A stretch of 64,000 bases of DNA from an uncultured Prevotellaceae bacterium (lineage in GTDB: Bacteria; Bacteroidota; Bacteroidia; Bacteroidales; Bacteroidaceae), in assembly GCA_947168395.1 (NCBI GenBank), contig CAMVLT010000010.1:24909-88908 (forward strand). Reading direction: 5' to 3'. Positions 21,544 through 30,148 of this stretch are shown here, one piece after another. The notes beneath the pieces were generated by a model. It was given only the letters and a program-made list of their open reading frames with translations. It was not told where the DNA came from and made no database searches. A program made the translations under genes and the position numbers. The first letter of the stretch is position 1, and the number at the start of each line of letters is the position of its first letter.

Positions 21544-24500
21544 CTAATGGCCCCGTCCATTTTTCCACTCCGTCGGTTTGATGCCGAACTGTTTGGAGAA
21601 ACACTTGGTGAAGTACGACGGGCTGGAGAATCCCACGCGGTAGCACACTTCACTAACGCTTAGATTCGTCTCACGCAACAGTTGGGCAGCCCGCTTCAGG
21701 CGCACTATCTGAATCATCTCGTTGGGCGTCACGTCGGCCAACGTCTTGATTTTGGCAAACAAACCACTACGCGAGATGGCTAACTGCTCGGCCAGGAAGT
21801 TGACGTTCAGGTCAGGATTATCAAAGTTCTGCTGTATAAGGTCGTTCATGCGGCTCAGGAAGTCGTTGTCCGTCGGGTTGTTGGCAATCTCAGTCACCGG
21901 TTCCAGCGGTTCGTGGCTGAAACGCTCGCGTAACCGATGGCGCATCTCCAACGTATTGCGGATGATACCCTCCAAATACTGGATGGAGAAAGGCTTTTCC
22001 ACGTAGGCATCGGCACCTACATCCATACCTTCTACCTTCGCCTCATCGTCGGTCTTGGCGGTAAGCATGATAAATGGTATGTGGCTCGTGTCGGCATTCT
22101 GGCGCACCCGCCGACACAGCTCGGCACCGTCCATGCGAGGCATCATCCAATCGCTGACTATCAGGCTCACCTCATGCTGCGCAAGCTTGTCGAGGGCCTC
22201 CAACCCGTCATGGGCGGTCAACACGTTGTAACGTCCGTTGAAGTGGGAAGCAATGTAGTCGAGCATATCCTGCTGGTCGTCGACAAGGAGAAGACCTTCC
22301 CCCGACCCCTCCTTATTTAGGGAGGGGAGGGCGGGTTCATGAGACTGCTTTATCGGTAGCACCACCGTGAACTTACTGCCTTGGCCTACCTCGCTCTCCA
22401 CGCTGATGGTGCCGCCATGCTGGCTGACGATGTTGCGCACTATCGACAGGCCGATACCTGTACCAGGTTTGTTGTCGGCAGCTTGATAGAAAGGCTGGAA
22501 GATGCGCTCGCGATCCTGCTCGATGATGCCGATGCCATCGTCCTCCACCTCAATGCGGAAGTTACCTGTACCTGCCTCCTCGAAGCAGCGCACACTGACG
22601 CGGCTCTTTGTGTACTTGTTGGCATTGCTCAGCAGGTTGCTCACCACCTTGGTCAAAGCCTCAGCATCGACGATGGCCGTAAAGTACTCGTCAGGATAAT
22701 CGACGGTAAACTGTCGCCCGCCCTGCTGGAATGTCGGGGCGAAGCGTTCGCAGACGTTGTGCATCAGCTGGCAGATGTTGTGCGGAGCAAAGTGCATAGG
22801 CATGTCTTTCTGCTCCACCTTACGGAAATCCAACAGCTGGTTCACCAACTCCAACAGCCGATGGGCGTTGCGGTCAATCATCTGTAATTCCCCACTCTCG
22901 ACTTTTAGCTTCTTCTTCAATTCTTCCAGCGGTCCGATGATGAGCGTTACCGGCGTCCGTATCTCATGGGCAATCATTGTAAAGAAACTGAGACGGGCCT
23001 CACGGGCTTCCTGCTCCTTGGCTTCCGACAGACGCCGTATCTCCTCCTGATGGCGATGCTCGGCACGGTGAAGACGAAGCCGGACATAGTACCAGATGGC
23101 TCCTAATAACAAGAATAGGTACACAAGCCTGGCCGGCAACGACCACCAAAATGGCGGGCTGATGACAATGCTGACGGTGGCCTCTTGCTCCGACCACTGG
23201 CCGTCGTTGTTCGTTGCCTTCACCCGAAAGGTATAGCTGCCCGGCGGCAGGTTTGTATAGGTGGCTTTCGTCTGCGAACCCACGTAGTTCCAGTCGCGGT
23301 CGAAACCATCCAAACGGTAGGCATACTGGTTTTTCGATGGCGACACATAGCTCAGTGCCGCATAGCGGAGGCTGAACATACGATCACTATAGCTCAACTC
23401 CAGCTTCCCGCCATAGGGCAGCGCCTCAGCCATCAGCTCATCGCCCACCGCCACCGTCTGGTTGAACACCTCCAACCCCGTGATATAGACCTTCGGCAGT
23501 AGTTTGTTGGTATGGATATTGGCAGGCAGGAAGCGGCTATAGCCACCTGCCGTGCCGAAATAGATGTAACCACGGGAGTCGCGGAAGCCCGCATCGGGCT
23601 GGAACTGCGTACCGACGAGACCGTCTTCGCGGGTAAACATAGAGTGGTCTATTATTCCCTGTTCATTATTCATCAGGCTCGAAGCGCCTCGGAACCTCAG
23701 CACGCCCTTCTCTGTTGCTAACCATAGTTCGTCACCATCAGCAGACTCCACGATGCTACTCACCTTGCCATCGAACACCCGGCGGAAGTTGTCGCTCTCA
23801 GGCCGGTAAAGGCACAGACCACTCTCTGTTGCTACCCACAAATGTCCGTCGCGGGTCGCAAACACGCAGTTCAGTTCCGTATCGTCCAACGAAGTGGCAT
23901 CGCTGCCGTGCTGGTATTGCTTCCACGTTTTGTTGTCGTAGCGGTAGAGTCCGCCACCCTGGGTAGCAATCCAGAGTCGACCCTGACGGTCAGTAGTCAT
24001 GCTGACGGCTACGCCCGCCAGTTCCTTGACGAGCACAAAGCGGTCATTGGCCTCATCGTAACGACAAAGACCAGTCATCGTCGCCACCCACAACTGCTGC
24101 CTGTCGCGGTAGATGACGTAGCTGCTGTTATCGTGCAGTCCGTCATCAGTCGTGTAATGACGTATCGCCCCACTACCCGACAGCCGATAGACACCGCCAG
24201 CATAGGTACCCACCCACAGATAGTCACCGTCCTGCTGCAACGCATGGACATTCTCGTGAGCCATGACTGCCCGTCCAGGGTAGTCATGCTCTGCACCATC
24301 CACGATACAGCTCAGACCCGCATCGTCGCTGGCTATCCACAGACGGCCCGCTCCGTCCTCGCAGAACCGTGAGATGACATGTCCCGGCACACGCTCAAAC
24401 CTGTCCAACACGTCGTTCAAGTAGCAAACACCATCATAGAAAGTGCCTAACCAGAGGCCTCCCTCGTGGTCGCGCTCAATGGAGTACACAAACTTCGGCG

Positions 24501-25101
24501 TGTCCCAGAGTGCCGTCTGCCCTGTCTGCATGTCGTAGGCCACCAAACCCTCGTCGCAGCCGATGAGGACGTAGCGCTGGTCGAATTCAAACAGTTTGTG
24601 GATATGATGTCCCACTCCATCGCGCACAGGACTCAGAATCTGTTGGGGTGCCTTGTTGTCGGCCATCAGCATCAAGCCTTCCTCCCAGGTACCCACCCAC
24701 AACCGCCCGTCGTGAGTCTGCAGCCGGTCACCACGCCCCGTCTGATGTCCCTTCATTCCTTCCAACCGGCGGAAACGCTCTGTACGGGGCGAGAAGCTGA
24801 AGACACCACGTGCCGTGCTGAGTAGCAGGGAGTCGCCTTCGGCTGTGAGCGACATAACAAACTGGTCGATGCCGTTCTCGGGGATACGGAACACCCTGAC
24901 CTGCACGCCATCGTAGCGGCACAAGCCCTTGTCGGTACCCAGCCAGATGAACCCCTGCCTGTCCTGCACGATGTTACGCACCGTGTTCGAAGGCAAACCA
25001 TCCTCGGTCGTCAGCCGCCGCAGCGTCTGCCGTCCCTGTGCCCATGCTCCGGCAACAGCTATGAGCAACCCACAAAAAAGCACCACGATTCTTCGCTTCA
25101 T
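21544..25101 (-). CDS. Hybrid two-component system sensor/regulator (HTCS) with propeller sensor
   Basis: The 1185-residue protein has a signal peptide, two seven-bladed propellers (about 25-540, repeated LWVGT and IWLGTDKGL units), a Y_Y_Y domain (about 570-645), one membrane helix (about 656-674), HisKA with His712 in IAHEIRTPVTLI, HATPase (about 794-917), a receiver with Asp984 (LIVSDWMMPRMDG) and an AraC DNA-binding domain at the end. It senses an oligosaccharide in the periplasm and should control the adjoining GH127/GH97/protease genes. A GC-rich repeat adds HEPALPSLNKEGSGEG between kinase and receiver. The -7 element (25105-25113) lies just before the ATG at 25101, so the frame-opening Met at 25128 is excluded and the mRNA is nearly leaderless. 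Confidence 0.9.
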   Translation of the reverse strand: MKRRIVVLFCGLLIAVAGAWAQGRQTLRRLTTEDGLPSNTVRNIVQDRQGFIWLGTDKGLCRYDGVQVRVFRIPENGIDQFVMSLTAEGDSLLLSTARGVFSFSPRTERFRRLEGMKGHQTGRGDRLQTHDGRLWVGTWEEGLMLMADNKAPQQILSPVRDGVGHHIHKLFEFDQRYVLIGCDEGLVAYDMQTGQTALWDTPKFVYSIERDHEGGLWLGTFYDGVCYLNDVLDRFERVPGHVISRFCEDGAGRLWIASDDAGLSCIVDGAEHDYPGRAVMAHENVHALQQDGDYLWVGTYAGGVYRLSGSGAIRHYTTDDGLHDNSSYVIYRDRQQLWVATMTGLCRYDEANDRFVLVKELAGVAVSMTTDRQGRLWIATQGGGLYRYDNKTWKQYQHGSDATSLDDTELNCVFATRDGHLWVATESGLCLYRPESDNFRRVFDGKVSSIVESADGDELWLATEKGVLRFRGASSLMNNEQGIIDHSMFTREDGLVGTQFQPDAGFRDSRGYIYFGTAGGYSRFLPANIHTNKLLPKVYITGLEVFNQTVAVGDELMAEALPYGGKLELSYSDRMFSLRYAALSYVSPSKNQYAYRLDGFDRDWNYVGSQTKATYTNLPPGSYTFRVKATNNDGQWSEQEATVSIVISPPFWWSLPARLVYLFLLLGAIWYYVRLRLHRAEHRHQEEIRRLSEAKEQEAREARLSFFTMIAHEIRTPVTLIIGPLEELKKKLKVESGELQMIDRNAHRLLELVNQLLDFRKVEQKDMPMHFAPHNICQLMHNVCERFAPTFQQGGRQFTVDYPDEYFTAIVDAEALTKVVSNLLSNANKYTKSRVSVRCFEEAGTGNFRIEVEDDGIGIIEQDRERIFQPFYQAADNKPGTGIGLSIVRNIVSQHGGTISVESEVGQGSKFTVVLPIKQSHEPALPSLNKEGSGEGLLLVDDQQDMLDYIASHFNGRYNVLTAHDGLEALDKLAQHEVSLIVSDWMMPRMDGAELCRRVRQNADTSHIPFIMLTAKTDDEAKVEGMDVGADAYVEKPFSIQYLEGIIRNTLEMRHRLRERFSHEPLEPVTEIANNPTDNDFLSRMNDLIQQNFDNPDLNVNFLAEQLAISRSGLFAKIKTLADVTPNEMIQIVRLKRAAQLLRETNLSVSEVCYRVGFSSPSYFTKCFSKQFGIKPTEWKNGRGH
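22297..22340. repeat. GC-rich palindromic repeat in frame in the HTCS gene
   Basis: cccccgacccctccttattt followed by agggaggggagggcggg forms an imperfect palindrome and codes for the kinase-receiver linker. Related elements lie in three other genes of the window. Confidence 0.6.
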
Positions 25102-25135
25102 GGTGCAAATATAGTCATAATTCCGCAATTACGTA

Positions 25136-26380
25136 TCAGTTTGTAGAAGAAATTTTCAGTTCGTAGGGATAAGTAGGGTTGGGAGCTGGCTGGCTGCCAT
25201 AACCACCCCATGAAAGCATCTGGTGTTCTTGTGGCGCCCCCATCACGATGAAATAGAGTTTCTTGAGCGTTGTACCCTTAGGAGTACGGAAGGTAGTGGC
25301 ACCGATGGGGGAATAGATTTCACGGTCGTCGGTGGTGATACCGACAAAGCCGTAGCGAAGCTGGTGAAGGGCGGAAGGACGGATGGTGACTTTGGCAGTA
25401 CGTCTGACCGGCAGTTCGATGGCGTTGAAGCCATAAGCTTCAGGAGCGTTCTTGGGACGCAGCCAATCGCCCTTCAACGTGTCCAGCTCAGTAGAAAAGG
25501 TACAAGCGTAGGGGCGTGTCTCTAAGCGAGCATGTTTGAAGTCGAAGTTCAGCAAGTGCTGGTAGCCCTGGAATATCTCGTCGTTGAACTGGTTCTGCGA
25601 GAGGCCGTACATCCGCTTATAAGTGATGACGGGGTCTTCGCCACGCTTGCCTTGCCGATAGAGTTCAGCTATGCTTTTCTTGCCATGCAAATCACTCCAC
25701 CACTGGATAACATAAGGCGAGTGGTAGATGTTCTCACCATCGAGATATGCCTTATGGGTCAGTTTTCGGAACGCCTCGAAGTGGTAGTTCTCGTCGCGCA
25801 GCCAGTTGGGGTTCACTTGCCAGAGCATCCACTGCGAGGTCATCTCATAGAAGCCAGTGCCGCCCCAGGCATCGCCTACACTGTCGGCAGGAATCTGCAA
25901 CTGGAACGAGTGTCCCAGTTCATGGGCCATGCAGTTCATCGTCTTGTCTTGTATGCGGTTGGGGGCCACCCAGAGTCCACCGATAAAATTGTCGTAGGTT
26001 CCACCGTAGGCTGTTCCGTCGAGGGAGTACATCACCATGACCATCATCTTGTAACGGTCGGCTTTAGAACCGGGACATGTAAATCCCAACGTATCATGAA
26101 AGAAGGTGTAGAACGACTGGACACGTTCCATGAGCACTGAGAGGTTGAAGGCCATAGGCTTGCCTTCAAGCTGCGGAGGACTTTGCAGATCATTGCCGAA
26201 GCCGCGTTCCCAGAAGAAGATGCAGTCGCGGGTCTCGGCCGAGCGCTTCCAGCACCACTTCGAGGTGTCGGCCTCGAGATTCATTGAGCGCAAGTCTTCG
26301 GGAATATAAACTTTTTTCTGTGCATGCAGGGGGCACAGACCAGCTAATGCCCCAATAATCAATAATACTGCCTTTTTCAT
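25136..26380 (-). CDS. Secreted DUF6055-type zinc metalloprotease-like protein
   Basis: The 414-residue protein has a signal peptide (MKKAVLLIIGALAGLCPLHAQ) and the zinc-protease motif HELGH (His153, Glu154, His157), followed by GGTGFYEMTSQWMLW that could give the third ligand. This is the arrangement of DUF6055 proteins. It shares its N-terminal start (KVYIPEDLRS) and fold with the larger protein at 27950-30127 (KTVYIPMEWRQ). Exported, probably periplasmic or surface. It is the last gene of a four-gene operon (GH127, DUF6055/DUF4859, M61, this gene), 25 bases after M61. Substrate unknown. Confidence 0.75.
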   Translation of the reverse strand: MKKAVLLIIGALAGLCPLHAQKKVYIPEDLRSMNLEADTSKWCWKRSAETRDCIFFWERGFGNDLQSPPQLEGKPMAFNLSVLMERVQSFYTFFHDTLGFTCPGSKADRYKMMVMVMYSLDGTAYGGTYDNFIGGLWVAPNRIQDKTMNCMAHELGHSFQLQIPADSVGDAWGGTGFYEMTSQWMLWQVNPNWLRDENYHFEAFRKLTHKAYLDGENIYHSPYVIQWWSDLHGKKSIAELYRQGKRGEDPVITYKRMYGLSQNQFNDEIFQGYQHLLNFDFKHARLETRPYACTFSTELDTLKGDWLRPKNAPEAYGFNAIELPVRRTAKVTIRPSALHQLRYGFVGITTDDREIYSPIGATTFRTPKGTTLKKLYFIVMGAPQEHQMLSWGGYGSQPAPNPTYPYELKISSTN

Positions 26381-26405
26381 TTCTTTATCTTGGTGTTGAT
26401 TTCAT

Positions 26406-27953
26406 TCAAAGACGCATGGCCTTAAGGAATGCCTGCTGTGACTTGTTGGGACTGGCTATCCGCCGGATGCTCCAGTCGGTGGTGTCGATGCGGAGGCCGG
26501 CAGGAGCAAGCAGACGGTCGTAGTCGATATCGGCGGTGGTGTCTACCAAGCGACACATCTCAGGGAGGGAATCTCCTGCAACCTCAGCGACAGCAGCCCA
26601 GAACTCTTCTTCCGAAAAGCCTCGCTTCAGCTCAAGATAATAGCGGTTATAGAGCAAACGCATCACATCGTCGAGCGACTGCTGCTGTGCAGTCTTCTCA
26701 CGGATGGCCACATCGAGCAGCAAACCAATGACCGGCCCCTTGAAGTAGTAGTTCACTCGCACGTCGCGGGCGTTGTCATCGGTGTTCATGAAGTTCAGCC
26801 AGATGTCGTAGCTACTCTGCCGCAAACTCATGTGGCGCTGTCCATCATAGGGGGCATAGAGCGAGAAATAGGTGGACAGCAACTCCAAAGCCTCGTCGGT
26901 AGTAGTGATACCGGCATACTGCAACAGTCGGAACTCGTAGTAGCACGTCAGCCCTTCGCTTACCCAAAGCATCGGGGTGATGGCCTCACGGTCGTAGTCG
27001 AGCGGCCACAGCTCCGTGGGGCGTATGCACTTCACATTATAGAGATGGAAATACTCATGTGCAACGAAAGCAAGGAACTTAACATGTGCCCGACGGGACG
27101 AGAAACGATAGTGACCGTCGGTATAGCAAGCCTGAGAGTTCAAATGCTCCAGACCGCCGACACCCTTACCCATGTGGATGAGACAGTACTTGTCGTAAGG
27201 GACATGTCCCATCAGTTGAGTGGCGGCACTGACGATGCGCTTGAAAGCGTCCTGCAGACCACACTCCTCAACGCCGTCCGGGGTTTCCAAAGCAAATTCA
27301 TAGTCATGGCCTTCGTGGGCAAAGTGTGATGTGTAATAGTTGCCTAACAGGAGAGGAGAGTCGTAAAGCGTATCGAAGTCGGGAGCAGTAAATGTGTTGG
27401 TATCATCAACATGGGGTCTCAGGCCTGTGGCGATGTGTTGCCAGTGCTGCGGCATCTGGAAGGTAACGGTGACAGGATGCTGGATGTCGCCATCAACATG
27501 CATGAAGACGCCTGGTGGAGCGACAAAGGCGATATTGGGCTCCACGCGGCTGGAAGCCACGTCGCGCTCATTAGCGTAAATGCGGTAAGAGACTTTTGCA
27601 CAATGGTCTTCGGGCAGTTGGATGCGCCAGCGGTTCAGGCCGTCCTTGCGCCATGTTAACGGATTGCCTTTGCTGTCGGTTGCAGAAAAGTCGCAAAGGT
27701 GCTTGGCAAAGTCGAGTATCTGATAATAGCCTGGAGCCCAACGGGGCATATTGAGCACCAACTCCCGAGTGTTAGGCATCTTTTCCGACGTGTCATCGCC
27801 AACCTTTAGCCCTTGTTGGTAGTCGAGCGTTACGTGGAGATAGTGGTTCGTGGTGTCAGGAGCCACATAATAATGCATCTCATATTTCACTTGTGCCTGC
27901 AAGCCCAACAAGGACACTAACAGCACCAGCATCATTACAGCAAACCTTTTCAT
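26406..27953 (-). CDS. M61-family metallopeptidase
   Basis: The 515-residue protein has a signal peptide (MKRFAVMMLVLLVSLLGLQAQ) and the M61 signature FVAHEYFHLYNVKCIRP, with zinc ligands His299 and His303 and catalytic Glu300; the downstream WVSEGLTCYYEF supplies the likely third ligand. M61 enzymes are glycyl aminopeptidases or related, and most are longer with a C-terminal PDZ domain; this one ends without an obvious PDZ. Its ATG overlaps the stop of the DUF6055/DUF4859 gene by four bases. In this operon it probably trims peptides released from a glycoprotein. Confidence 0.88.
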   Translation of the reverse strand: MKRFAVMMLVLLVSLLGLQAQVKYEMHYYVAPDTTNHYLHVTLDYQQGLKVGDDTSEKMPNTRELVLNMPRWAPGYYQILDFAKHLCDFSATDSKGNPLTWRKDGLNRWRIQLPEDHCAKVSYRIYANERDVASSRVEPNIAFVAPPGVFMHVDGDIQHPVTVTFQMPQHWQHIATGLRPHVDDTNTFTAPDFDTLYDSPLLLGNYYTSHFAHEGHDYEFALETPDGVEECGLQDAFKRIVSAATQLMGHVPYDKYCLIHMGKGVGGLEHLNSQACYTDGHYRFSSRRAHVKFLAFVAHEYFHLYNVKCIRPTELWPLDYDREAITPMLWVSEGLTCYYEFRLLQYAGITTTDEALELLSTYFSLYAPYDGQRHMSLRQSSYDIWLNFMNTDDNARDVRVNYYFKGPVIGLLLDVAIREKTAQQQSLDDVMRLLYNRYYLELKRGFSEEEFWAAVAEVAGDSLPEMCRLVDTTADIDYDRLLAPAGLRIDTTDWSIRRIASPNKSQQAFLKAMRL

Positions 27954-30127
27954 AGCTTTATTTTCTTGCCATTGACGATATACAACCCATGACGCGAAGG
28001 TGCAACCACCTCACGACCTTGCAGGTTGTAGACTTTATCATTTGTTATTTCTATTTTATCATATAGACACGAGGTGCCGCTGATGCCTGTCGGGTCATTA
28101 TAGTCAATACCCGTCAGCTCAGCACCCGACTGACCGCTCGTGATGTGAACATGGAAGACGAAGCGTGCTATGGCCTCCTTGCTATTAGCCTGCTTGTAGC
28201 GCAGAGCCTGACCGATGGTGTACTCATTACCTTGCTTCACCTTGCCGGGATACTGGCCGATGTTGAAGGTCAACGACGTGGCGTTCATTTCGCTGTAAAT
28301 ATAGCCATTGGAATAAGGGCTGACATTACCCGAAGCGTTGAACCAGTGGCCATAGCCATTGGCCGTCGAGGCATTGTTAACCAAGTCCAAGGTCTTAGGA
28401 TTCAGGGGGTAGAACATAATCTTGCCCACGGAGGGGCCGGCAGCCGAATAGCTAACCATCTTGCCAGCAATGTCGGTAGTCTGCATCTGGAAGGCGGTGC
28501 CCAACTGTGCCAAGGCATTACCACCAACACTGACAGGAACGGCATCGTAGCTGTTGAGTTGGGGCAGATAGACATCATAGGTCAGCGTGATATCAGCAAC
28601 CTCTCGTCCGTCGATGTTCGACTGCACATATATCTTAGCCCGTGAACCAAGGTCGGTGCCTTCCAGCTGGAAGCTGTAAGGCCAATGCTCGGCATTGTCG
28701 GCCTTCTCGGTCCACTTGTGCTGCACGTACTTCTTGGGAGCGGGCGACACGATGAGCCACAGACGGTCGACACCTTCGGGCACGGTCATCGTGACGTCCT
28801 CTGTTACCTCAGTGGTACCTTGACAGTAAAGGCTGTCTTCGTTGAAGTACTGACGGGTGCCGTCCTTCATCAGGGCCACATAGCCTAACCGGAAAGCCCG
28901 CTGGCTGGGTGATGCAGGACGTATGTAGTTAGTACGGGTTGTCTTTGTCCATTGAGTCTCGCCGCCCATCATTTCTGCTGGGTCTCCGTCGGCCAGCTTG
29001 GCAGCCGGACGGAGGGCGGTGAAGTGGGTGGTAATCTGCGTACCAGCCTGGGGCACCTGCAAAGGCACGACATTGAAACCAGTGGACTGCGGTGTCGAAG
29101 CCAAAGCCACCTGATAGGTCTTGTCGGCAGTCTGCACACACTGGTAGTCAAAGTCACCGATGTAGGGGCTGCGGTAAGGCTTACAAGCCTCCATGTCCCA
29201 GGTTGCGCAGTGGGCAGCATAGTCGTAGTAGAGACGGAAAAGCCCATTAGCATCGAGTCCCTTCAGCGCCATCAGTGCCTGATTGAAATCGGTGGCATTG
29301 CCGCTACTCTGGCCAGTCATGGGTTGGTTCCACACCTGAGCTACAGTAGTGATATCGTTATAGTATTCATTGATGAAGTAATGGAACCAGTAGCTCTGAT
29401 AGCGGTGCCACTCATGAGAAAAGGCATAGTTGTGCGACTTACGGAACACCGAGATACTCTGGTCGTACATCTGGTTGGGGTACGACTGGGCGGCCTGCCA
29501 CTGAGCCGTCTGTTCCCAAATGGCCTGACCGTTGCCGCAAGCTAAGTGGAACCCTGTATTGTCGGTCGAGGAGTCCTTGTGACCGCTGTGCTCGGCATAA
29601 CACATGTAGTGGAACGAGTGGCCCACCTCGTGCGCCACCGAATGTCCCACAGGCTTGCTGGTTGAGGGACTGAGCCACAAGGCACTGACTTGAAAGTCGT
29701 AACCGCCACCATAGCACACCCAGTCGGTGGTGTGGTTCATCAGCACCATCACTTTGTACTTAGCCAGGTTCGACTTCACGGGGTCAACAAAGCCAAGCTT
29801 GTTGATTTCAAGGTCATAGAACGCCTCGCATTTCTTGAGCAAGTCCTGCTCGTCTACGCGATAGGCCGACGGCGACTTCGAGGGCAGGGTGTTGCCGTAG
29901 TACTTATCCCAAAACACGATGACGTTGTCGGACTCCACGCTGCGGCTCTTCGACCACGTGTACTTGTTGTCGGGGTCACTCTCTTTGTAGAGCAACGTGT
30001 CCGTACGCTGCTGACGCCATTCCATAGGAATGTAAACGGTCTTCTGCGCTACTACGTAGCTAACTGACAAATGAAAGATGATAAATGATAAAGCTATCAG
30101 CTTCATGACTTGGTACTTTTTCTTCAT
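27950..30127 (-). CDS. Secreted DUF6055/DUF4859 metalloprotease-like protein with C-terminal motif
   Basis: The 725-residue protein has a signal peptide (cleavage near VVAQ), a metalloprotease-like domain with HEVGH (His166, Glu167, His170) and EQTAQWQAAQ further on, then beta-rich modules including a DUF4859-like region near 560-690 (GKIMFYPLNPKT, NGYIYSEMNA). The end YNLQGREVVAPSRHGLYIVNGKKIKL is the shared C-terminal motif. It follows GH127 by 21 bases. DUF4859 modules are often found in surface carbohydrate-acting proteins. Likely a surface protease acting on a glycosylated protein (inference). Translation may start at the Met at 30106. Confidence 0.75.
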   Translation of the reverse strand: MKKKYQVMKLIALSFIIFHLSVSYVVAQKTVYIPMEWRQQRTDTLLYKESDPDNKYTWSKSRSVESDNVIVFWDKYYGNTLPSKSPSAYRVDEQDLLKKCEAFYDLEINKLGFVDPVKSNLAKYKVMVLMNHTTDWVCYGGGYDFQVSALWLSPSTSKPVGHSVAHEVGHSFHYMCYAEHSGHKDSSTDNTGFHLACGNGQAIWEQTAQWQAAQSYPNQMYDQSISVFRKSHNYAFSHEWHRYQSYWFHYFINEYYNDITTVAQVWNQPMTGQSSGNATDFNQALMALKGLDANGLFRLYYDYAAHCATWDMEACKPYRSPYIGDFDYQCVQTADKTYQVALASTPQSTGFNVVPLQVPQAGTQITTHFTALRPAAKLADGDPAEMMGGETQWTKTTRTNYIRPASPSQRAFRLGYVALMKDGTRQYFNEDSLYCQGTTEVTEDVTMTVPEGVDRLWLIVSPAPKKYVQHKWTEKADNAEHWPYSFQLEGTDLGSRAKIYVQSNIDGREVADITLTYDVYLPQLNSYDAVPVSVGGNALAQLGTAFQMQTTDIAGKMVSYSAAGPSVGKIMFYPLNPKTLDLVNNASTANGYGHWFNASGNVSPYSNGYIYSEMNATSLTFNIGQYPGKVKQGNEYTIGQALRYKQANSKEAIARFVFHVHITSGQSGAELTGIDYNDPTGISGTSCLYDKIEITNDKVYNLQGREVVAPSRHGLYIVNGKKIKL

Positions 30128-30148
30128 AACTATCCTATTTTTATCCTT

